Assembly (NCBI GenBank): GCA_963717125.1
Contig: CAVQVG010000003.1
Coordinates: 62,001 to 126,000, forward strand
Length of the DNA: 64,000 nucleotides
Origin: RYN-230 sp963717125
GTDB taxonomy: Bacteria > Actinomycetota > Actinomycetes > Streptosporangiales > Streptosporangiaceae
Direction: 5' to 3'
This document shows, in pieces, positions 44,474-54,400 of this stretch. Both the position numbers and the translations under genes were made by a program. The notes beneath the pieces are model-generated. The model was not told the DNA's origin, did no database searches, and was given only the letters and a program-made list of their open reading frames with translations. Within the stretch, counting starts at the first letter, position 1. Each line of letters starts with the position of its first letter.

Positions 44474-46381
44474 TCAGTCCATGTGCGTCTCGGGTACGCC
44501 CGCCTCGTCGAGCATGAGGTAGAAGTCGGCGATCTTCCCTGACCGGGCTCCAGTGGTGGTGCAGGTAAAGATGAGCCGCTGGGCTGCCCGGGACAGGCCG
44601 ACGAAGAAGGCGGACGTCAACTCGTCAACGTCGCGGTCGTGTGCCCACCACTGGTCGTCGTCTAGTCCGAGGAAAAAGACTGTGTGATATTCGAGTCCCT
44701 TGCTTCGGTGGATGGTCAGCAGCGCGACGGCGTCGGCGGCTTCGACATCTGTGAAGGCTTGCGCCCAGTCCTGTGCGCTGGGCAGGACGTGCCTGAGTCG
44801 CTCGGCCAGCGAGTGGAGGATGAGTGTGGTGTCGTCGCCTGGGTGGCTGGACTTCAGGTAGCCGGTGAGCTGGTTGATGTCAACGATTGCCGCTGCTCGG
44901 GCGATAACCTTGGCCGGGTCGCTGTCGGCGGGGGTGGCATCTGCGAGCCATGCCCCCAAGTCACGTGTGAAGCGAGCGAGGTCGTCGCTTGTCTTGCGGG
45001 ATGCGTCATCGTCGCCGACTGTGCCATGGATGCGGCCCAGGGTCCCGGTGACATCGAGCCAGACGTCAGCTAGCCCGCGGGGCTTGGCCGCCAGCCTGAG
45101 CACGCCCAGGACGAGGCGTGCCAGTTCGTGCTTGAGCAGTTCCTGCAGGCGCAGCTTTCCGAAATAGGCGTCGTCGTTGCGCAGGCTGATGCTGTGACTG
45201 GCCAGTGCCGCCGACAGACGCTGTTCGTAATCGGCGACCTTCTGCCGGGCGACGAGGGCGAAGTCGGCCGGGGTCCTGTCCGAGCTGCCGATGTCCTGCG
45301 CGATCCATTCTGCTACGCGTGCCGCTTCGCGGTCTGCGGTGCTGAATGTCCACAGGCTCGCCGGGACGTGCCCGTCCTCGGGAGCTGCCTTGGATACTGC
45401 CTGAGCGGCAGTGGAGTCGAGGCGGCTGGCAATAATGTGCTGCAGCAGAACCAGGCCGTGACTCGACCGGAAGTTCCAGGTCAGGGAGAAAACAGTTGCG
45501 CCGAAGCGCTCGATGTACCGGTTGAATGCGTCGGGCAGGGCACCGGCGAAGCCCATGATGCGCTGCTTGCGGTCACCAACCGCCGTGATGGTCATGCCGG
45601 TGAAGACTGAGGTCAGGAAAGACAACTGGGCGCTGGTGGTGTCCTGGAACTCGTCGACGAACACGTACTGATAAGTCATGCGCAGCGCGCGCCGCAGTTG
45701 CGGCCTGGTGCGTACCAGCAGTTCTGCCAGCCGGTTAAGCATGACGAAGTCAACGTACTGGGTGCCGGGGCGCAGATAATGCTCGCGCCACCAGGACAAA
45801 ACCGCGAAGTCAGCGGCGTCGCTCGCCGCATCTGGCGGGCTGTCCGGAAGTGTCCAGTCACCGACGACCTCGGCGAGGAATTTCGCTCCCGGCAGCCGGT
45901 ACAGGTCGATGCGGAGCTGGCCAGGCGCGGCGAATGCCAGATTCGAGATGAAGTCCTTCTGCTCGCGGGAGTTCCACAACGCTACCTCGTAGTGGCCGTT
46001 AATGGCCCAAGGGGGTGGCAGGGCGGATCGGAACCGGTCAACGAGGCCTTTCGTGAAGGCGTCAAAGGTAAGGGATACGAACCGCCCAGCGTGTTCAGGG
46101 ACGCGGGTAGCGACACGCCGGGCGAGATTGGCGGCCGAATCGCGCTTGTAGGAGATAGCCAGAATACGGCGAGGTGCCGGGCACCGGCCGGTTTGCAGCA
46201 GGAACGCGGCTCGCTGGGCGAGAAACTCAGTCTTGCCCGCGCCTGGGCCGGCGACGACGGCCGTGCTGCCGTCGTGGCGCAACGCGGCCCACGCCCCCGG
46301 TTCCAGCGCCGTGATGCCGAGGGGCTGCCAGTCCGCCACTGCGGCTGCGCCATTTCCGGAGCCCGGGGCTGCCGCGCTCAT
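44474..46381 (-). CDS. gajB: Gabija helicase GajB (UvrD-like)
   Basis: The 635-aa superfamily 1A helicase/NTPase has Walker A VVAGPGAGKTEFLAQRA, motif Ia/Ib region ILAISYKRDSAANLARRV, Walker B YVFVDEFQDTTSAQL, motif III TAVGDRKQRIMGF, motif IV TWNFRSSHGLVLLQ and motif VI/V AVALLTIHRSKGLEYHTVFF with FFVGLSRAAQRL. ATG 46381 overlaps the gajA stop (ATGA), the classical Gabija arrangement. In Gabija, GajB senses DNA ends and works with the GajA nuclease to degrade DNA or deplete nucleotides. It is longer than the best-studied Bacillus GajB (about 500 aa). A frame extension upstream to 46525 lies inside gajA. Confidence 0.85.
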   Translation of the reverse strand: MSAAAPGSGNGAAAVADWQPLGITALEPGAWAALRHDGSTAVVAGPGAGKTEFLAQRAAFLLQTGRCPAPRRILAISYKRDSAANLARRVATRVPEHAGRFVSLTFDAFTKGLVDRFRSALPPPWAINGHYEVALWNSREQKDFISNLAFAAPGQLRIDLYRLPGAKFLAEVVGDWTLPDSPPDAASDAADFAVLSWWREHYLRPGTQYVDFVMLNRLAELLVRTRPQLRRALRMTYQYVFVDEFQDTTSAQLSFLTSVFTGMTITAVGDRKQRIMGFAGALPDAFNRYIERFGATVFSLTWNFRSSHGLVLLQHIIASRLDSTAAQAVSKAAPEDGHVPASLWTFSTADREAARVAEWIAQDIGSSDRTPADFALVARQKVADYEQRLSAALASHSISLRNDDAYFGKLRLQELLKHELARLVLGVLRLAAKPRGLADVWLDVTGTLGRIHGTVGDDDASRKTSDDLARFTRDLGAWLADATPADSDPAKVIARAAAIVDINQLTGYLKSSHPGDDTTLILHSLAERLRHVLPSAQDWAQAFTDVEAADAVALLTIHRSKGLEYHTVFFLGLDDDQWWAHDRDVDELTSAFFVGLSRAAQRLIFTCTTTGARSGKIADFYLMLDEAGVPETHMD

Positions 46382-48324
46382 AGTGCCAGCTTCGCCTTGA
46401 TGTACTCGATCAGCGCGATCACCGGCTCGGGCCCGTTCAGGAGATCGGAGTCGCTGAGCCTGGCTAGGGCGCGCAGATGAGTACTCGGCTTCGACCTGGC
46501 CAGGAATAGGTAGCGGTACCAACACAGCTGCTGCTGCCTCGCCCGCGCGTCATCGCCGACCGGCTGCCAGTACGCATTCGGGCTACCGCCGCTGCCGAGC
46601 ACTGCTTCAGTCGCGTCGGTGTCTCGCGGACCCAGTTCGCCCTGCTCAAGTCTGGTGTAGGCGTCCCAGAAACTGACCAGCATCGCCATGTCCAGGTCCA
46701 GCGGAACCGAGAAGAAGACGCCGAACTGCCGCAAGTGCGACATGACGCGGGTGATCTCCGCAACGGTCATGGTGTCGGCCAGCTCGTCCACGGTACTGAA
46801 TCCGTCCAGGCCGGCGAAAACGTCAACATTGTTGTCGGCCAGGCGCCGGCACGCATCGCGCAGGCGGCCGGGGCCTGCGCCAGCGCGGCCGTAATCAAGG
46901 TCAAGCAAGGTCGCGAAGGGAATGCACAGATCGGTGAGCAGCTTCCAGAAGTGGTTGGTGTGCCGGCCCCCGAGCGGGACCATGGCCACGAAGGACGGGT
47001 CTAGCTCGACGCCCCGGGCTTGAGCTATCCGGGGTATGACGAGTTCTTCCGTGTCGCCTTCGCCTAGCACAACAAACTGGGCGAAGTACAGTTCCGGGTG
47101 CGCACGGACCGCTTCCCGGACGTACTTGCCTGCCTCGGAGGCGTCATCGGGCAAGGCGATCGGGCGGACTGTCACGGTATCTGCATCGGGATCGAGGCGG
47201 AAGTGCCGGATGGTCGCCGGATCGATGCGGTTCAGGACGCTTGCGGAGTGGCTGACCAGGACGGCTTGTGCCCCAGGGCGGCGGCAGACCTGCCGCAACT
47301 GACTGACAATGCGCGACAGGTAGAACGGGGCCAGGCTGTTCTCGGGCTCCTCGATTGCCAGAAGCGTCAGGATCGGCAACTGGGCAGAAGTTATGTCGAA
47401 CTTGTCGGCTAGGCTGCCATCGGCCACCTTGGTCTCAATGTCCAGCGCTGCTGTTGTCAGTGCCATGTGCAGCAGCGAACGCTGCCCATCGCTGAGCAGC
47501 CGCGCCGACCGGCCCGCCCCGCCATGGTCTGGCTCGAACAGCAGCTCAGTGTCGCGCAGCAACTCGGTCAGGTCGGGCTCAATCGGCTGGAACCGTGGCG
47601 TTGAGTGCGTGCCCGCGCCATGGAGTTCCAGCCAGCGCTGAGCGATAGCTGTCTCCACCGTCGCGGTGGCGACCTCGCTGTGGAATATGTCGCTGGCCTG
47701 CTTGGCACTCGCAGCCACGACGTCCCGGAATTTGTCGGACCATTGGGCGGCTCGCCATAGTCTGCCCCGCAGGAATGCGGTAACTTGCCGGGCGCCATCC
47801 CGTGACGCCGGGACGTAGATCACCTGAACCCGGGCACGCTCCGCACCAGGCATGGCGGTACGGTCGTCCTCACCGTACGTCGCATTGAACGCGCGGACTG
47901 CCCAGAGATTCCACGAGACGCCGCCGTCCAGGGTCCCGTCATCCTCCCAGGCCGCCTCCAGCACGATCCGGCACTTCAGGATGCCGTGATCGTCGGCGGC
48001 CATCCGGTGGAAGAACTCCGGAACAGCGCCGGTGGCGTCGCTGTCGTCTTCATCGTCGAGTTCAGGGAACGCCAAGACGGCCTCGATGACGAGCGCACGG
48101 GAACGGGGAGTCTCCAGCTCCGCGGCAGGAACATGGAAGTCATCGACACGGACTGTGCGGTCATCCGCGCTGATTCCGAACAAGCGGCGGAGCGCCTGGC
48201 AAGCAGCCGTCTTGCCAGTTCCATTTAACCCGATGAACGGGGTCAGGCCCGGATCGAGGTTGATGACGGTGCGCTGATGGCCAAAGCACCGGAAGTTCTG
48301 GAGTGCAAGAGACTCGATGTACAT
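46378..48324 (-). CDS. gajA: Gabija nuclease GajA (OLD-family ATPase-TOPRIM)
   Basis: The 648-aa protein has an N-terminal ABC-type ATPase (ALQNFRCFGHQRTVINL; Walker A IGLNGTGKTAA at 31-41; signature RLLSDGQRSLLHMAL; Walker B LTLLAIEEPENSLAP; VLVSHSASVLNRI). A C-terminal TOPRIM nuclease domain follows (FVVLGEGDTEELVIPRIAQ near residue 420; FATLLDLDYGRAGAGPG). These are the hallmarks of OLD nucleases and of GajA. The ATG at 48324 has AGGCGAGG upstream. It is co-translated with gajB; a small gene ends 30 bp upstream and may belong to the unit. Confidence 0.85.
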   Translation of the reverse strand: MYIESLALQNFRCFGHQRTVINLDPGLTPFIGLNGTGKTAACQALRRLFGISADDRTVRVDDFHVPAAELETPRSRALVIEAVLAFPELDDEDDSDATGAVPEFFHRMAADDHGILKCRIVLEAAWEDDGTLDGGVSWNLWAVRAFNATYGEDDRTAMPGAERARVQVIYVPASRDGARQVTAFLRGRLWRAAQWSDKFRDVVAASAKQASDIFHSEVATATVETAIAQRWLELHGAGTHSTPRFQPIEPDLTELLRDTELLFEPDHGGAGRSARLLSDGQRSLLHMALTTAALDIETKVADGSLADKFDITSAQLPILTLLAIEEPENSLAPFYLSRIVSQLRQVCRRPGAQAVLVSHSASVLNRIDPATIRHFRLDPDADTVTVRPIALPDDASEAGKYVREAVRAHPELYFAQFVVLGEGDTEELVIPRIAQARGVELDPSFVAMVPLGGRHTNHFWKLLTDLCIPFATLLDLDYGRAGAGPGRLRDACRRLADNNVDVFAGLDGFSTVDELADTMTVAEITRVMSHLRQFGVFFSVPLDLDMAMLVSFWDAYTRLEQGELGPRDTDATEAVLGSGGSPNAYWQPVGDDARARQQQLCWYRYLFLARSKPSTHLRALARLSDSDLLNGPEPVIALIEYIKAKLAL

Positions 48325-48354
48325 GGCCTCGCCTTCGGCGATAAAAGCGCACGC

Positions 48355-48696
48355 TCAATCAACTTGGGCAACTGGGATCCACAGCGTCACCCAAGAACCG
48401 CAGCCCGGTTTCTCGGCGGGAGCACGCACACGCCGCCACCGGTGCGGGCCACACCTGAGCGTAGTGGATCCGTCGCACATGGCGAACCAGCCCGGCCCAA
48501 CGCGGCCAGCAGCCAAGGCAGCCTCGTCCACGAGGCATGAGCCGGACAAGACCATTGCTGGGTAGAACCCAGAACCGCGGCAGCACAGGCGGCGCTGGCT
48601 GACGTCCTCCCTGAGCACAGCGATATCGGCCAGCAGCGGTGGCCCGCGTGGCGTGCGGAACAGCATCTCGGCGACCGCCTCCCAGAGCAGTTCCAC
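48355..48696 (-). CDS. Small hypothetical protein upstream of gajA (113 aa)
   Basis: Codon use is strongly GC-ending, as in real genes here. Sequence begins VELLWEAVAEMLFRTPRG and continues LLADIAVLREDVSQRRLC. It has five cysteines in the C-terminal two thirds, but no known zinc pattern. GTG start at 48696; the stop is 30 bp before gajA. It may be an extra member of this Gabija operon or an unrelated gene. No family is recognised. Confidence 0.4.
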   Translation of the reverse strand: MELLWEAVAEMLFRTPRGPPLLADIAVLREDVSQRRLCCRGSGFYPAMVLSGSCLVDEAALAAGRVGPGWFAMCDGSTTLRCGPHRWRRVRAPAEKPGCGSWVTLWIPVAQVD

Positions 48697-48765
48697 GCCG
48701 GGGTGGTTTCGACCGGGGCCTTCGCCCTCGTCGACCCCACCTTCACAAAGGACTGCAGCCGGGCA

Positions 48766-49119
48766 TCACTGGGATCCCGGGAGCCGGTGCCTGGTCATGA
48801 AGCACTGCATGCCTGACGGGATGATGGCCGACCATCGACCCCACTCGAAGTTGCAGGTGCAGGTAACAGGCGCCGAGTCCGGTTTTGCCACGCTCCGGGC
48901 AGCCTGCACCAAGGCATCCACCGGTTCCCGAGTGCCGGCGACCAGTTGCACACGCGTCCCGAGAACTTTCTTGTACCTCAGCGTTCTCTGAAGCCTACTC
49001 GTTAACGGGAATACACCGAGGCGATCAACCGCACCAATACGGACGAATTCCGCCGTGGATGAGAATGGCATCGCTGGAATGTCGGCACCGATGCGTACCG
49101 TGTGCTTCATGGAAGGCAA
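48766..49119 (-). CDS. Small hypothetical protein (up to 117 aa)
   Basis: Reads KHTVRIGADIPAMPFSSTAE, LQRTLRYKKVLGTRVQLVAG and APVTCTCNFEWGRWSAIIPS. Balanced composition suggests a translated gene with a short CTCNFEW motif near the end. It lies divergent from the Wadjet operon; its 5' end may overlap the jetA upstream region by a few bases. Unrecognised. Confidence 0.4.
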   Translation of the reverse strand: MPSMKHTVRIGADIPAMPFSSTAEFVRIGAVDRLGVFPLTSRLQRTLRYKKVLGTRVQLVAGTREPVDALVQAARSVAKPDSAPVTCTCNFEWGRWSAIIPSGMQCFMTRHRLPGSQ

Positions 49120-49230
49120 GGCGGCCCAGCCACACCAGCGAGTGGTGGGTCAGCCGCAGCCATGCCTCGTTCCGGCCAAGTACCCTTCACCGGGCGCACG
49201 CCGACGCAAAGCCAGCTCACCGGAACTCCA

Positions 49231-50748
49231 GTGAGTGGCCCGGGGAAAGTCACCTCGCTGGCGGGTAGTTCCACGCGCCGACGGCGGGCCCTGGCGCATC
49301 TGTCACCCGTTTTTGACCTTCACCTGTCCCGGAACCGCAACCCGTCCCAGGTTAGCTGGGCTGCCTATGACTTCATTGCGCTCATCCAGCAGTGCGTCGA
49401 TACGGTGGTCTTGCTGTCGGGGCTGGACGGCAACCTGGGGACGCCCCGGGCAGCCGTGCTTACCGAGATGACGCGCGCCGCCGCGGCGATGGCTCCCGAA
49501 CGGCCCACCGAGGAACACACTCACGTCGCTGGCCATGTCCTTGATCATTTGCTGCGGCACGACCAGCCAACGCCGTATTTCGCCGTCGGATACGCCAATC
49601 CCGACGATGACTGGCGGCCTGACGTCCAGCAGGTCCGGATCCTGTACGAAACGCTCGCCGCCGACGGGGCGACGCTGCACGTCAACGCCGACAACGCCGC
49701 CGTCGCCCTACTACTGATCGCGACGAACCGGTCGCTGGAAGACGAACACGAAGCGGTTATCGCCGTGATGCGCGCGCAGGCCGACAGTGGCCGGCTCGAC
49801 GCCGCCATCGACTCGGCGGATGATGCGCTCACGTTGTCCCGGACCTACTCATCTAACGTGCGCCGCCTCATCGCCGAAGCGGAACGGGACGTGACCCGGG
49901 TCGACTACCTTCACGTGCTCCGGCCGGAACTCACGGCGGCTGCACAGCACCTCGACCGCCGCATCAGCGTGGATGGGACACTGCTGCGTCATCTCGAGGG
50001 CCTGCGTGCCGATGCCTCGGAGAAAGACGATCCGGCGGCGGTCCGCCAGCTTTCCCGCGCCACCTCACGGCTCGGGACGGCCATTGAAATTCTCGCCGGA
50101 CTGCAAACGGAGGTGATCAGCGCGACGCCCAGGTGGAGGGACGCGCAAGCCGCCCAGGCGTTCACCACAGCACCGGCCAGCGAGATCGACCCGACAGAAG
50201 ACGTACTGACGGCCCTGCTTCGCGGACGCGAGCTTCCAGGCGGTCGTGACCTATCCCCTCCGGCACCACAGATCACGCTGAACCTCCACGCGCTGGCCAG
50301 CCGCCTGATGGCCGCACCGCGGCATAGCCGCGATCCCGACGGAGCGCCGGTCCAGGATGAACCCCTGGATGAGGTGGACGGGATATACGAGCAGTTCCCC
50401 GGGCTGTTCCACGACGTCGCCCATGTGCTGCGGACACGACGGATTCCGCCGGGAGGCAAGGCGCGGCTCAGCGACCTCCTCGCAGACGCCGATGAACTCT
50501 TCGCACCGGCCACGCCCCCACCAGTAGTCGCCGAGCTGGCGGTCCTGGCCGGTTCGCGGGAGACGGCGCGGCGGCGGCTGCGCCTGCTGCTCGCCCTGGA
50601 CGCCCTGATGCTGTGGCGCCCGGACGGCGCTCCCGGTGACCACGACGATTGGTGGGCCGTCGATGACGGCATCCGCTCCTCATCGCCGGACTTGGACATC
50701 CCTGACCTGCTAATGCACAAGAAAGGCACCGAGGATGACCACGCGTGA
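49231..50748 (+). CDS. jetA: Wadjet subunit JetA (MukF/kleisin-like)
   Basis: First gene of a four-gene SMC-type plasmid-defence operon. About 505 aa from GTG 49231 (ATG 49162 is possible). It is mostly helical, as in the MukF-like kleisin, with an N-terminal winged-helix-like part (VSWAAYDFIALIQQCVDTVV), a long middle coil (RRLIAEAERDVTRVDYLHVL, LEGLRADASEKDDPAAVRQL) and a C-terminal winged-helix-like part ending WWAVDDGIRSSS. Assignment rests on the order with jetB, the giant SMC and the TOPRIM gene. It overlaps jetB by 14 bp. Confidence 0.75.
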   Translation: MSGPGKVTSLAGSSTRRRRALAHLSPVFDLHLSRNRNPSQVSWAAYDFIALIQQCVDTVVLLSGLDGNLGTPRAAVLTEMTRAAAAMAPERPTEEHTHVAGHVLDHLLRHDQPTPYFAVGYANPDDDWRPDVQQVRILYETLAADGATLHVNADNAAVALLLIATNRSLEDEHEAVIAVMRAQADSGRLDAAIDSADDALTLSRTYSSNVRRLIAEAERDVTRVDYLHVLRPELTAAAQHLDRRISVDGTLLRHLEGLRADASEKDDPAAVRQLSRATSRLGTAIEILAGLQTEVISATPRWRDAQAAQAFTTAPASEIDPTEDVLTALLRGRELPGGRDLSPPAPQITLNLHALASRLMAAPRHSRDPDGAPVQDEPLDEVDGIYEQFPGLFHDVAHVLRTRRIPPGGKARLSDLLADADELFAPATPPPVVAELAVLAGSRETARRRLRLLLALDALMLWRPDGAPGDHDDWWAVDDGIRSSSPDLDIPDLLMHKKGTEDDHA

Positions 50749-51490
50749 CGACGCCCGGGATACAGGCCTGCTGCTGCGGTGTGCCCTGGACCATACTTTG
50801 TCTCCGGCCCGGCACGACGCCTACGCTCGGCTGCTCGACGGCTACCAGTCCGACCCCGATCTGCGCACGCTCTTCGACGAGGTCACCGCCGGGCTAGGCG
50901 TAAGGGTACTCACCGCTGACCGGACCACAGGGCTCGTGCTGGCTGCCGAATCAGACTCCCCCCTGGCAGTAACCGACACGGAGCGTTGGCTGCGGATCCG
51001 CGGCGTAGCTGACCGCATGGTTTACGGCCTTGCCCTGGCAGGCATCGCGGCTTGGTGCTATCCCAGCGCCCGCTCGGTCCGCGAACCGGGAACCCGCCGG
51101 GTGACGGCGGTTGACGTTAACCGGCTGATCCGCGAGCATGCAGCGGCCCTCACCTCAGGCGAGGATGCAAGCAACGAGCCGCTGGGAGCTGCCTGGGATG
51201 AGTATGCCCGGCGAAAGCAGGCGGAGGAGACAGACAAGAGCAGGCGGCTCAAGCGTTACTGCACCGTGCACATGTGCGAAGACGTTCTCGTGATGCTCAC
51301 AGCATTCGGCCTGATGGTGCCCGATAAGACTGTCTCGCCACCACGGGCCGATCTTGGCGTCTGGCGGTCAACAGACCGGTTCCGTGCCCACGTGGGGTCG
51401 GCAGGCGCTCCTCTCGCCTGGCAGACAATGAACGGCTCTCCAGAAACCGCCGGAACTAGTCTCCACGCCGACGAAGAGGAGGGCTCCTGA
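50735..51490 (+). CDS. jetB: Wadjet subunit JetB (MukE/KITE-like)
   Basis: The 251-aa winged-helix protein (DUF4194/MukE-like position) reads LGVRVLTADRTTGLVLAAES, ERWLRIRGVADRMVYGLALA and CTVHMCEDVLVMLTAFGLMV. It bridges the kleisin JetA and the SMC JetC. The ATG overlaps the end of jetA, and its TGA shares one base with the jetC ATG (TGATG). The order and tight coupling match known Wadjet operons. Confidence 0.75.
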   Translation: MTTRDDARDTGLLLRCALDHTLSPARHDAYARLLDGYQSDPDLRTLFDEVTAGLGVRVLTADRTTGLVLAAESDSPLAVTDTERWLRIRGVADRMVYGLALAGIAAWCYPSARSVREPGTRRVTAVDVNRLIREHAAALTSGEDASNEPLGAAWDEYARRKQAEETDKSRRLKRYCTVHMCEDVLVMLTAFGLMVPDKTVSPPRADLGVWRSTDRFRAHVGSAGAPLAWQTMNGSPETAGTSLHADEEEGS

Positions 51491-54400
51491 TGCAGGTCGG
51501 CTGGCGGCTGGAGCGCACCTATCTGACAGGAGCCGGGTATCCGGAGTCGCGCCTGGAAGGCCTCAATATCTACTGGTCCGACCCGTTCGAATCATCGGGT
51601 CATGCCGCGTTGTGGGCCGACAACGGCACTGGCAAATCGACGATCACATCGCTTCGGTTCGCGCTGTACCTCCCCCATCCTCGGGACTTCGTAAGGGGTG
51701 ACTCCGACCGGTCACTTTCAAAACTCGTTCCTTCAGGACGCGTGTGCCACGTCGTAGAGCAAGCCACCCGGGAGGCGAACGGCGAGTTGCAACGGCTCGT
51801 CGTAGGTATGGTCGCGAGCTGGCAAAGAGGACGGGACAACGCAGAAACGCTAAAACGTCACTTCTACGGCTGGGTGACCGGCCCGGACGGGCCGACCATT
51901 AGCGAGCTGCCGTTCCAGACCGCGGCGGGCAGGTGGGCGACCAGCGCCCAGTTCATGGACGCGATCGGGCAACTGATGCCGCAAGGCGGGGCTCTGCCGC
52001 CACACTCGCCGTCAGAGCATCAGGACCAGTGGGGCACGTGGCTGATCGCCGCCGACGTGGATCTCACCCAGATGCGTTTCCAGGCCGCAATGAACGCCTC
52101 TGAGGGCGGCGTCGAACGCGTCATGCGGTTCGCCGATTCCGATGATTTCGTGCGCTGGCTGGTCGGGACGATCACGCCTACCTCCACCGTCGAGCAGATA
52201 GGCACCAGCATCGAGGTGCTGCGCAAGAACGCGACGGCCCGGCCCCGGTGGTCCGAGGAACTCGCGTTCTGGGAACAAGTGACCTACCCGATGCTGGAAC
52301 TGGCAGTTGCCCATGAGCAGGTGGGTGTGAGAAGGCGCGAGGTCGCGACCGTGCGTGCAACTGCCGCGACTGTGGTCGCCGATGCGGACGCTACGACTGG
52401 CATGCTCGCCACGAGGAAAGACGCGGCAACTGGCCAGTATGAGCAGCGTGAACAGCGGCGCAAGGACGCAAGCATGATGCAGCGTCGTGCCCAGGCTCAC
52501 CGGCTGCGCATGCAACTGCGCGCGGCGAAGCTGCGGGCCGACGCGGCCGAGGAAGCCGCCAAGGAGCGGTGCCGGGTCCGGGACGAGGCAGTAATAGCGT
52601 TGGCCGCATGGCGGATGGTTGCCGGTGTGCACGAGGCGAGGCTCGCCGCAAGCACGCTTTCCCGGCTCCAGGAACGTCTGGACACCGCCGAGAAGGAAAC
52701 CTCTGTACTCCGCCGCCACGAACAACAGTACCGGGACCAGCTTGCCCGCCTGCTCACCCACCGCCGCGACCAGGCGGCGGGAGCCTTCGCGGCAGCCGAC
52801 CGCGAGCGCGAGCGTGCGGACAAGGACCTGAACGCAACTGAGCAAGCCTGGCAAGGCGCGGTTGCCGAGCATGCCACCGTGACCGAGAAGGAGCGCAAGG
52901 GACGCGAAGAGGAGGCCCAATCCGAGCAGGTAATAGCCGAGGCTGTCGCCGCGGGACTCCTCACCGAGGTGACACGCCCCGAGGACCGCGACAAGTTCCT
53001 GGCCGGCCAGGCAGAATCAGCACGCCAGGCCGGCGAAACCGCGAAAGAAGCACTCAGCGGAATTGGCAGCGAAATCGCCGCTCAGCGACAAGCAGCCGAG
53101 ACAGCACGCAAGAACGCGACCCGCGCTGAGTCAGACGCGGACGGCGCGCAGCGGCGCCTGGACGATGTAAACCGTCGCATCCGCTCGCTGTCCCATGACG
53201 AGCGCTTGCTCGACATCGCCGGCGAGCTTGCAACGGACCTATGGACGGCCAGGACTTCACTGACCGACCTGCTCCAGCAAGCGGCAAACTCCGCTGACGG
53301 TGACGCCGATGAGGCGAGGCGCGACACCCGTGATGCCCAGCGCACAATCGACTCGGTTGGAGAGGACGGCCTGCTCCCAGGCTCGGTCCTCGCGGAGAAA
53401 CTCGCACGCACCATAAAGGACACCCAGGAGATACCGGTGTGGACCGGGTTGCGGTGGCTCGCGGATACCAAGACGCCCGAGGCCGCCGCAGCGTTCGCCC
53501 ATGCCAGGCCTGAGATCGCCTCCGGCCTGGTCCTCGCCCAGTCCGGCCTCCTGGAGGCGGCGGTCGCAGCTGCCCGGACGGTACCACGTGATACGGCGGT
53601 CTGGATTGGTGCGATCGCAGACAGTGCTGCCGCTATGACCAGCCGCCCCGGTACGGACGACGGCACCTGCGGGCAGGTGCTCCTGCCACACCCGGGGACG
53701 TATGACCGGTCAGCGGCCGACGAGATGCTGACCGCTGCCAGGGATGCTCTCGCAGACGCCAGGCAACGTGAGCAGACAGCAACGCTGCGCGGCACGAATG
53801 CACGGCACATGCTCGTGGCCCTAACACAGCTATGGGATGACCTTACCGAGGATCCACGGCCAGGGCTGGAAGAGAAGATCCGCACAGCAGGCGAACGCCA
53901 TCAGGCCGCAGCAGATGCCGAGAACACGGCAACTAAAAAGCTGGATTACCTAGCACGGCAGCATGCCGATCGCCTGCGAGACCAAGATCAAGCTCAGCGG
54001 ACCGTCGAGCAGTCAACGGAGACCCGGCGCCGACTGGCCCCTGCGGTCACTGCAGCCAGCGCCCTCGATCAGCTCCGGAAAGAGCTTCCAGACCTGCGGC
54101 TAGCCATCTCCGAATCACGACGACAAGTTCAGCAACTCGCCGCACGCAAAATGGCACTCAGCGCGAAGCTGGCGGATTTGACCCAGCAAGCGGGCGTGCA
54201 TAGCCACCTCCGAGACGATGCCGCAGAGGCGCTGCGCGCGGCGGGCCTCTCGGCTATCACGGCGGGACCCGTGCCCGATGACGACGAGCTGACTATCCGC
54301 GCGCGACTGGAAGCCGTCGGCGAGTCCATAGCCGAAAAAGCGGTCGATCCCGGACTTCATGAACAGGCCGCCCAAGCCAGGCGGCAGCTCGCGGACCTCG

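Noticed and set aside
52012..52920. 302-aa minus-strand frame inside jetC
   Set aside because: It is the antisense of the coiled-coil region and has no family features.
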